From Phycisphaerae bacterium (GTDB lineage Bacteria; Planctomycetota; Phycisphaerae; UBA1845): a stretch of 36,823 nucleotides of DNA. Below are positions 17,310 through 24,656 of this stretch, in pieces. Each line of letters begins with the position of its first letter. Positions within the stretch are counted from its first letter, which is position 1. A program made the position numbers and the translations under genes. The DNA is taken from assembly GCA_029260075.1 (NCBI GenBank), contig JAJDDY010000059.1:1-36823 (forward strand), written 5' to 3'. Below the pieces are notes generated by a model. It did not search any database. It was not told the origin of the DNA and saw only the letters and a program-made list of their open reading frames with translations.

Positions 17310-19723
17310 GCACAATGCAATTCCAGAGGCGCGACTCACCAATTCTGGCACTCTTGATCCTTATGGTCCAAGTGGGCTTGCCATCTCGTGTTGCCGGTGC
17401 GGAGCCTGACGGCGAGTTTGCCATATTCGTTGGGGCCAAGATCTGTCTCACGTGCCATGGACGCCACGGAACGGAAGATCGCTGTTTCGAAAAATCAGAA
17501 CCGAAGCACGCGCGCGCATTTGCGAAACTTGAAACGACTAACGCAGAGCACATCGCTGCACTCTCGGGAGTCCTCGGTTCACCGACGCAGAGTCGCTTAT
17601 GCCTGGGATGCCACTCGACAGGTGCCGATGAGGGGGCACGCTGGATGGCTGCGACGTTTCATACCGAGGATGGCGTACAGTGTGAGGCGTGTCATGGTGC
17701 GGGCGGTCGTCATGTCGATCTGTTCGCCGGCGGCGCCCGACCGGATTCGAGCGATTTGTTATACATCGAAGAAGGCGATCCCTGGCGATGCGCCGCTTGT
17801 CATCAGGAAAAACGTTCTCATCGAGATGTGGTCAAGAACGGGTTTGCGCTCACGAACGAAGACCGCCTATACAAGACGCCCGTCGATCTTTGCGTCTCGC
17901 AAGATGGTCGTCAACTGTACGTCGCCAACGAGCATGCGGATAGCGTGAGCGTCGTGGACGTGGAGTCGGGTCGCGTGATTGCGGAGATCCGTGTTGGTCG
18001 GCGTCCGCAAAGTGTAGTGCTGAGTCCCGACGGCTCCACGGTCTTCGTCACTTGCCGCATGAGCGACGAATTGTATGTCATTGATGTCGCGAAGCTGTCG
18101 ACCTCGTGGAAAACCGCCACCGGTCGCGATCCACACGGCATCGCTCTGGACCCGGCGGGTACGCACATCTTCGTCGCGAACACCGGCGAGGATACGGTGT
18201 CCGTGATTGATGTGACTGACCGGCGGGAAATCAAGCGGCTGGCGACGGGTCGCAGCCCGTGGGCTCTTGCGCTCAGTTCGGACGGATCGACGGTTTACGT
18301 TACGAGCGTGCGCCCGCGCGGTGGCAAGTTTCGCGATCCGCCCATCTCCGAGGTCGCCGTCATAGACTCGGCCCGCGCGATCGTCACCAAGTCCCTGGAT
18401 ATACCGGACGCCCACATGATGATGGGGATCGACGCGGTCTCGGTTCGGGAAGCGATGATCTTTACGCTGGTTCGCGCCAAGAATCTCGTGCCCCTTACGA
18501 GACTTCAACAGGGGTGGACCATGACCAACGGGATCGGTGTGTTGTGGGAAGACGGTCGCGTGGATCAGATTCTACTGGATCTTCCGAATGATGCCTTCGC
18601 CGACCCGATGGATGTAGCCGTGACGCCGAACGGGAAGCTGGCGCTCGTCACCGGTGGGGGTGTGGACGCGGTGTCCGTAGTCGACATAGCCAAACTGTTC
18701 GCGTTCGTCAGGTCCAAGTCCGACAACGTGCGGCAACATGTGCTTCCAAACCACCTCGGGTCCGCAGAAGAGTTTGTGACGCGGCGCCTACCCGTTGGCG
18801 CGAACCCGCGTGGTGTAGCGGTCGGTCCGAATGGACAGTACGCGTATTGTGTCAACGCGCTTGACGACAGCATCAGTGTGATCGATCTCGCGCAACTGAG
18901 TACGACACGCACCATCCTTCTCGGCGGACCGACGAGCCGCTCCGAGTTGCGCCGCGGTGAGCGACTCTTCCACAGCGCGGCCGGTACGTTCGGTCGACAA
19001 TTCTCATGCCGGAGTTGCCATCCCGACGGCCACATTGACGGTTTGACTTTCGACATCGAAGCCGATGGTCTTGGATTGCATCCGGTCGACAATCGTTCTC
19101 TTCGCGGTATCGCGGACACCATGCCCTTCAAGTGGACAGGCACGAACGCGTCGCTTTTTGATCAATGTGGGCCGCGGCTCGCCCGGTTCTTCACGCGACG
19201 CGCCCCTTTCTCGCCGGATGAGCTACTAGCGCTCGTCCGGTATATGCGTACGATCGAACGAACGCCGAACCGTTATCGTAAGCCTACGGGCTTGACGGTC
19301 GCGCAACGTCGTGGGAAGGCAATCTTCGAGCGGACAGTGGCCAATGATGGGCGTCCCATTCCGCTGACCGGTCAATGCAGGTTCTGCCATCGCGGGGCAC
19401 ACCGGACGAATGAAGCGAAGTTCAAGGTGGGTACGGCCATGTGGTACGACGGGGATATCAATGTTCCCAGCGACTTCCGTCGCGCCAATGAGTATGGCGA
19501 ACTTGGCACGTATGTGTTCATTGATGCCGGACTGCCCGGCGCCGAGTTCGACGTTCCACACCTTCAGAACCTCATGGAAAGTGCCCCGTTCTTACATAAC
19601 GGCGCCGCCGCCACACTTGAAGAAATCTGGACGCGTTTCAATATGGTCGATCGACATGGGCAAACCGGTGATCTTGTACGTCAGCAGCTTAACGATCTGA
19701 TATCCTATTTGAAGTCATTGTAA
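17306..19723 (+). CDS. Hexaheme fusion: tetraheme cytochrome + YVTN beta-propeller + MauG/CcpA-like diheme domain
   Basis: This 805-residue exported protein (signal peptide 1-31) has three parts. Residues ~40-175 form a cytochrome c554-like tetraheme region with CXXCH at 47, 99, 126 and 162. Residues ~185-545 are a YVTN beta-propeller (LYVANEHADSVSVVDVESG, VFVANTGEDTVSVIDV and further blades). Residues ~550-805 are a diheme peroxidase/MauG-like domain with CRSCH at 568 and CRFCH at 691, plus APFLHNGAAATLEEIWTRF, the usual C-terminal signature. In hydrazine synthase the beta subunit is a propeller and the gamma subunit a diheme CCP-like protein, fused in Scalindua; this protein adds an electron-carrying tetraheme module. 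The ATGA overlap with the HzsA-related gene implies translational coupling and probably a complex. The reaction is unknown. Confidence 0.88.
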   Translation: MSTMQFQRRDSPILALLILMVQVGLPSRVAGAEPDGEFAIFVGAKICLTCHGRHGTEDRCFEKSEPKHARAFAKLETTNAEHIAALSGVLGSPTQSRLCLGCHSTGADEGARWMAATFHTEDGVQCEACHGAGGRHVDLFAGGARPDSSDLLYIEEGDPWRCAACHQEKRSHRDVVKNGFALTNEDRLYKTPVDLCVSQDGRQLYVANEHADSVSVVDVESGRVIAEIRVGRRPQSVVLSPDGSTVFVTCRMSDELYVIDVAKLSTSWKTATGRDPHGIALDPAGTHIFVANTGEDTVSVIDVTDRREIKRLATGRSPWALALSSDGSTVYVTSVRPRGGKFRDPPISEVAVIDSARAIVTKSLDIPDAHMMMGIDAVSVREAMIFTLVRAKNLVPLTRLQQGWTMTNGIGVLWEDGRVDQILLDLPNDAFADPMDVAVTPNGKLALVTGGGVDAVSVVDIAKLFAFVRSKSDNVRQHVLPNHLGSAEEFVTRRLPVGANPRGVAVGPNGQYAYCVNALDDSISVIDLAQLSTTRTILLGGPTSRSELRRGERLFHSAAGTFGRQFSCRSCHPDGHIDGLTFDIEADGLGLHPVDNRSLRGIADTMPFKWTGTNASLFDQCGPRLARFFTRRAPFSPDELLALVRYMRTIERTPNRYRKPTGLTVAQRRGKAIFERTVANDGRPIPLTGQCRFCHRGAHRTNEAKFKVGTAMWYDGDINVPSDFRRANEYGELGTYVFIDAGLPGAEFDVPHLQNLMESAPFLHNGAAATLEEIWTRFNMVDRHGQTGDLVRQQLNDLISYLKSL

Positions 19724-19732
19724 GGTCACCTA

Positions 19733-22150
19733 ATGTCAACGCGCTGCTGTTCAAATCAGGAGGCCCGAACGGGAAACCAAAACCGGCGTGAGCGATCGAG
19801 CGGTCGAGCGCAGGCGATCGCGATATTCGGCAACGCCATGGAACATCGCGTCTTCTTTTTGAGTGTGATGGTCTTAGTGCTCGCGGCCGGGGAGAGCACG
19901 GCTCAGCACCCGAGCACACGGAGCACGCCGGGAGGTGCCTGGCGTACGTTGACCACGGACGACGGACTGCCCAGTAACCAGATTCGCTGCGTCGGCGTCT
20001 TTGCGGGCGAGACGTGGGTGGGGACGGATCGCGGGTTGGCATTGCTCCAGCATGGTCAATGGAAGAGCTGGACCCGAGAGAACGGACTACCGGGCCGAAC
20101 GATTGCGGCGCTTACTTTCGATCACGTGACATCGACCGTTTGGATGGGTACGTGGGGAGATGGCTTGATTCGCTTTTCCGGCGGTCGCTTCAAACGGTTC
20201 GATCAGATGAACAGCGGTCTAGCTGGTAACTTGGTCTTCGACGTGGCCTACATCGGCGGACGCGTGTGGGCTGCAACGAACGCCGGGTTGAGTGTTTACG
20301 ACCCCCGCGCGGATGAGTGGAGCCTACATTTTGCGCGTCGCGCCGACGCTCGCGTTCCGGTCATTACACGCTTGGCTATCGCCGGAAACGGGCTCTTCGC
20401 GTCGGCTTGGCATGGAGACCTGTGGAGCTTCGATGTGAAAGACCGTGAATGGCGAGCGGTCACAACGGAGGATGCGCCGGATTCGTCAGTCCGACGCCCA
20501 TCGCGCAGCGCTGTCCATGACCTTGTTGCCTTGTCGGCGAATTCCTCCAGCTTAATCGCGGCCTCGATGCAGCGCGTATTGTATCTTGACGCTACCGGCC
20601 AGAGCACAGGGGACGGTATCTTCGGTCATATTCACGGTTTCGTCTCGGCCATCGCACGTCCAAGCGAGTCCGAAACTTGGATCGGTTCGACGGATGGGTT
20701 GACGATACTCGGAGACCGATCGACGAACCCCGCGCCGGCTGCGTTGTCAAACCGTCCTGCCAACGGCAAAAGCCACGACAGTCTCGTGATTGAGAATGAC
20801 GTGCGAACGCCCAGTGCTTGGTTGACCCTCCGCGACAGTTACGTACGGTGCATAGCGATTCATGGCCGGCGGGCTTGGGTTGGCACCACGAACGGCCTGT
20901 ACTACGCGCCAGACCGAACTCGTCTGAACCGTTCGGGGCCCGCGGCGTTCGAAACCCGAAGCGAAGAATCTCGTGTCGACGACTTGACCCGTCTTCCGGC
21001 ATCGTCCGCGAGCGCGTCCGATGTGTTGGCCTCGGCAGATCGAAGCCGGTCCGCGCGCGTTGCAATTCTTGGGCCAAGAAATAGGACCGTACGTGTACCG
21101 GGAACATCAGTAGCGAACAGTTGGCGTTATCGTCGCGTCGATGAAGGCGCTGCGCAGCTTGCTGTCGAGCGGTTCAACGCGTCACGTCATGTACGCTCGG
21201 GTGTGGCGATCAGTCTCGCAACGGCTGAGCCCGGGTACAAGAACTACGGCTGGGTGACGCCAGAGGATGACTTTCCAGGGGCCATCGATGCCGGCGTGGT
21301 TGGTCTCGTCGCTGCGATTCGCGATCACGACGAGCGCGCCGATGCTGTCGCGTTTCGGAGCGAAATTCCGATCGTCAATCTTCCGTCCGTGTCGGGTGGC
21401 GAAGGGCAAGTGGCGGAGGTCAACCCGTGGGTCTTTGCGTGCAACGGAAACGAACCGCTTAGACACGGCGTGCTCATTGACTATCTCGTCAAAGAGAAGG
21501 GGCTGACCCGGTTTGCCATCTTGCGGACCTCAACCTCGGCACATCGGTTCCTGGCTGATTGGTGGCACGATCAGATTCGACGGCGCGGATGCACGCTGGT
21601 CGCCGACAAGACCTGGACGGGGGGAGCAGGTGCGTTGTCCGGCGTCATAGCCGATCTGGAAACGAGAGACTTTGACGTGCTTCTCACGTGGGCGGACGCA
21701 GATCAGTCGAACGCGATACTGGCCGCTATGCGGGAACGGAGCATGCAGCAGGTCGTGCTTGTCGGGTACGACGCCGTGACCGAGGGGGCGATCACTTCGG
21801 CGTTCGATAGCGTGGGCGACGTAGTTGCGCTGCGTCCGCAAGAAACAACCGAGAGGTTCCCGTATTCGCCGACTTTCGCGGCTGACTACGCGGCACGCAA
21901 TTTCGGCCGCGGATCAAGCACCTCGCCCAGTTGGACAGCCGTGCAGTCGTTTCACGCAGTGGACCATCTGTTGACGGCCGTGGATCGGGGCGGAGCGGAT
22001 CGCGACCAGGTACGTTGCGCCTTGGAGCAGATGGAACACAGCGCACTCGGCGAAGCACATTACGAGCGTTTGTACCCGCTGAAATCGATAACGATCGTCA
22101 GGCTCGTCGACGGGCGCTGGGTCATCCAGGCGATTGACGCATCGGACTGA
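19733..22150 (+). CDS. Fusion of two-component-type beta-propeller and type-1 periplasmic ligand-binding domain
   Basis: The frame encodes 805 residues from ATG 19733, nine bases after the previous stop and with aagg nearby. A signal peptide begins at Met36 (ATG 19838), so the start is uncertain. Residues ~65-430 are sensor-type propeller blades (TDDGLPSNQIRCV, TWVGTDRGLALL, VWMGTWGDGLIRF, VWAATNAGLSVYD, AWVGTTNGLYYA) as found in hybrid two-component sensors. Residues ~470-800 resemble branched-chain amino-acid-type (Peripla_BP_6) binding proteins (LAVERFN, SEIPIVNLPSVSG, FDVLLTWADADQSNAILAAMRE, VQSFHAVDHLLTAVDRGG). There is no kinase, membrane domain or heme. Operon position suggests it binds a substrate or signal for the heme proteins. 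The combination is unusual. Confidence 0.82.
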   Translation: MSTRCCSNQEARTGNQNRRERSSGRAQAIAIFGNAMEHRVFFLSVMVLVLAAGESTAQHPSTRSTPGGAWRTLTTDDGLPSNQIRCVGVFAGETWVGTDRGLALLQHGQWKSWTRENGLPGRTIAALTFDHVTSTVWMGTWGDGLIRFSGGRFKRFDQMNSGLAGNLVFDVAYIGGRVWAATNAGLSVYDPRADEWSLHFARRADARVPVITRLAIAGNGLFASAWHGDLWSFDVKDREWRAVTTEDAPDSSVRRPSRSAVHDLVALSANSSSLIAASMQRVLYLDATGQSTGDGIFGHIHGFVSAIARPSESETWIGSTDGLTILGDRSTNPAPAALSNRPANGKSHDSLVIENDVRTPSAWLTLRDSYVRCIAIHGRRAWVGTTNGLYYAPDRTRLNRSGPAAFETRSEESRVDDLTRLPASSASASDVLASADRSRSARVAILGPRNRTVRVPGTSVANSWRYRRVDEGAAQLAVERFNASRHVRSGVAISLATAEPGYKNYGWVTPEDDFPGAIDAGVVGLVAAIRDHDERADAVAFRSEIPIVNLPSVSGGEGQVAEVNPWVFACNGNEPLRHGVLIDYLVKEKGLTRFAILRTSTSAHRFLADWWHDQIRRRGCTLVADKTWTGGAGALSGVIADLETRDFDVLLTWADADQSNAILAAMRERSMQQVVLVGYDAVTEGAITSAFDSVGDVVALRPQETTERFPYSPTFAADYAARNFGRGSSTSPSWTAVQSFHAVDHLLTAVDRGGADRDQVRCALEQMEHSALGEAHYERLYPLKSITIVRLVDGRWVIQAIDASD

Positions 22151-22198
22151 CTCCGCGTGTCCGTCGACGAGGTCCGATCGGTCCCCTTCACTAAATCC

Positions 22199-24544
22199 CT
22201 AAGGTGGATTGAGTCCCGTCATGGATCGAATCGTTGTGTAGACCGGCTGACCATCGACACCAAACGGATCGACGAGAACGAGGCGGTCAATCACCGGCGA
22301 GTCGTGCGTCGCCGGACGGTGGCAATCGGTACACCCCTCCGCCCAATTCTCCGCGTATCCCCATGATTCCGTCGCCGGTAGCACATTATGGTCCAAACCG
22401 AAAACCTCGAAGGGGAAGACCGTAATCCCGGAGTCCTCCGCGTCGAACCATGCTACGCCGTCGGGCTCCTGGCCGGATTCGTACCAAACACGCTCGCCCT
22501 TGACTAGGACGGGGTTGTTGGCGATCCGCTGACCGTAGCCATCGTTACCCTGCAGCGCTTGCATGTACAACAAAATCTCCTCCGGTCGATTGACCTCGGG
22601 CTTGCCGTCGCCGTTATCGTCGGTGACGCCCACCAGCGGTGCGTTCCCAGTCACTTGCCGGATTCGCCAAAGTATGATCGGCTGAATCGTATCGTCGCTC
22701 ACGTCTTCCGGCGTATCGTTTTGGTCCCAGTCAGCCCAGTAGATTGCCACCTCCATTTTCTGCGGGAAGTAGCGCTCTAGACCGTCGCTGTCGACCTTCT
22801 TCCGTAACGCCGGAAACCAAATGCTCTTGTCCGCGCTTGCGGGGTTCAACGGGTCGGCCGAGAGGAGTTCATCGGTAAAGTAATGAATAGCCGTGCCCGT
22901 GACGGACCGGTCCGTTACGATGATGCCTCGCTCCAGCGCGTGGGGCACATGGCACGCTTGGCAGGAAAGAACGCGGAACGGGCCATTCCCAGTGGACTCG
23001 TCGCCCGCCAAGTGAATGGCCGCTTCACCGGGTACGTCTGGAGCATCTGGGTGTTGGAGTGGATTGACTTCTCCGCCGGGAAGATGCGTAAGATGGCATT
23101 CGCGACAGGATCGAAAGTCCACCCAATCGAGTTCGTTTCTGAATTGTGTGTAGGGAGAGTTCCCCTTGGCGAAGTTGTGATCCGGATTTCCCGGATGGCA
23201 GGCGATGCAGGCCGCCGCCCGTTCGTCGGGAATGTCGTTGCTCACATCGTCGTCGCTTCGGTTGGTGAACTTCTTGAAATGAACGTCGCGCTCGTCAAAC
23301 CAAACAGTCCCGCGCTTGTTTTGAAAACCGCCAGGTAGGTGGCACCCCCAGCATGTTCGATCGATCGGTGGACGCGCGAGAAAGTCACTCGGTAGGGCAA
23401 GTTCGTTCTTCGCCGCAACGATAAAATCTCCTTGCACAACGCCCACGGAGTAGTCAATCTGCAGTACCGGGGGATCTGCGTCCGTATCGAGCACGGAGAA
23501 CCACCCCTGCCCGGCTGTCCCCGCCGCAGCGAACGCGGCCACCGGCGATCCCGCAGCGTCGACCAGATTCGTGGTTGATTGCAGCACCGCCGCCCGCCAC
23601 TCACGGTGCATATCGGCTCCTCCCGTCCAGGTTCGGTCGGCTCGATGGCAGTGAAGGCACTCAGGTTCTGCAACCCCGGTTTCATCCCAAGGTGCGGGCT
23701 GTAGTGAACCGTCTGCGTCATCGATGAACGCATAGTCACCGTCCAGGACGACGTCTTCTTGTGTCTTGCCAAGAGCCTCATAACCGAATTGGCCGGTCGC
23801 AGCGTCCCACAGACGTTGTCCGTCACGATCAAACTCCATACTCCCGCCGCCGGCGTGGCATCCGCCGCAATTGGATGCAAAGTAGAATGCGGTCATGTCC
23901 ATGGATGATTCGTCGGCATTTGACTTGCCCGCAGTCTGACGATTCAGACCACCTCCCCCACCGGACCAGCGTCCGTACATCCCGCCGCCGCGCACCCACG
24001 AGCGCCCGTCTCCAAGAAAGTCGTCATGCATGACAATGTTGCCGGCTGCATCGGTGCGACCCTGTTGATGAATGAAGCCGTTGGCAATCCGATCGACGTC
24101 GTGGCAGCCACCGCACGTCTGTCGGCCGCTGTAGGGTGCCGTCGAGTCGGTGGTGAGAACACTTCCGTGAGCGTCCATCAGGGGGATAGGCAGATGCCCC
24201 AACTGCCTCTGGAATGAGGCGAAGTTCAGGAGATCGACGTCGAGGTCGCCGTCGGTGTCGAATACGGTTGTACACTCGGCAAACGCCGGTGTCCTTCCGG
24301 GCCCTGAAATAGATTGACAGATTGCCAGGTATGCATAGTCACGCAGATCGAGGAACCCGTTCCCATCGAAATCACTATCGCCTCCCGCGAACACTGCGGG
24401 CGGAATCCCCGTGAATACCAACAGCGTGAGCAAATACATTGCCATACTCAACGGCTTACCCTCTGACTTCGTTTTTTCACGGATCACTTTCGATTGCGCA
24501 ATCTGCACGTCGTGCCAAAACCGAGAAACGCGCGGCAACTTCAT
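22199..24544 (-). CDS. Secreted octaheme c-type cytochrome with N-terminal dockerin-like domain
   Basis: The 781-residue protein starts at ATG 24544, with a strong gggggagg site; a GTG at 24583 is less likely. After a long-n-region signal peptide (cut near residue 54, VFA-GG) come two dockerin-like loops (DSDFDGNGFLDLRDY, FDTDGDLDVDLLN). Eight CXXCH motifs follow, at about 144, 226, 296, 398, 446, 480, 528 and 738. The ~200-residue gap before the last heme holds a non-heme domain (MEVAIYWADWDQNDTPED). HNVLPATESWGYAENWAEGCTDCH is similar to C-termini of deltaproteobacterial multiheme reductases. Eight hemes recall HAO/HDH, nitrite and tetrathionate reductases, but I cannot assign it to one. 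It converges with the HzsA-like operon (48-base gap) and could exchange electrons with it. Confidence 0.88.
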   Translation of the reverse strand: MKLPRVSRFWHDVQIAQSKVIREKTKSEGKPLSMAMYLLTLLVFTGIPPAVFAGGDSDFDGNGFLDLRDYAYLAICQSISGPGRTPAFAECTTVFDTDGDLDVDLLNFASFQRQLGHLPIPLMDAHGSVLTTDSTAPYSGRQTCGGCHDVDRIANGFIHQQGRTDAAGNIVMHDDFLGDGRSWVRGGGMYGRWSGGGGGLNRQTAGKSNADESSMDMTAFYFASNCGGCHAGGGSMEFDRDGQRLWDAATGQFGYEALGKTQEDVVLDGDYAFIDDADGSLQPAPWDETGVAEPECLHCHRADRTWTGGADMHREWRAAVLQSTTNLVDAAGSPVAAFAAAGTAGQGWFSVLDTDADPPVLQIDYSVGVVQGDFIVAAKNELALPSDFLARPPIDRTCWGCHLPGGFQNKRGTVWFDERDVHFKKFTNRSDDDVSNDIPDERAAACIACHPGNPDHNFAKGNSPYTQFRNELDWVDFRSCRECHLTHLPGGEVNPLQHPDAPDVPGEAAIHLAGDESTGNGPFRVLSCQACHVPHALERGIIVTDRSVTGTAIHYFTDELLSADPLNPASADKSIWFPALRKKVDSDGLERYFPQKMEVAIYWADWDQNDTPEDVSDDTIQPIILWRIRQVTGNAPLVGVTDDNGDGKPEVNRPEEILLYMQALQGNDGYGQRIANNPVLVKGERVWYESGQEPDGVAWFDAEDSGITVFPFEVFGLDHNVLPATESWGYAENWAEGCTDCHRPATHDSPVIDRLVLVDPFGVDGQPVYTTIRSMTGLNPP

Positions 24545-24656
24545 GGTGACAACCTCCCCCAAAAAATGGGATCTGATGGACACGTTCGGGAATACAGAAA
24601 CTTCGGGTAATTAGAGCTCTGGAGCGCAGTCACGAGACGGTGTGACAGGGGATTGG

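Noticed and set aside
15549-19723. True hydrazine synthase / anammox locus
   Set aside because: The heme-following Tyr and C-terminal heme domain of HzsA are missing, and no HDH-type gene can be assigned; only the architecture is shared.
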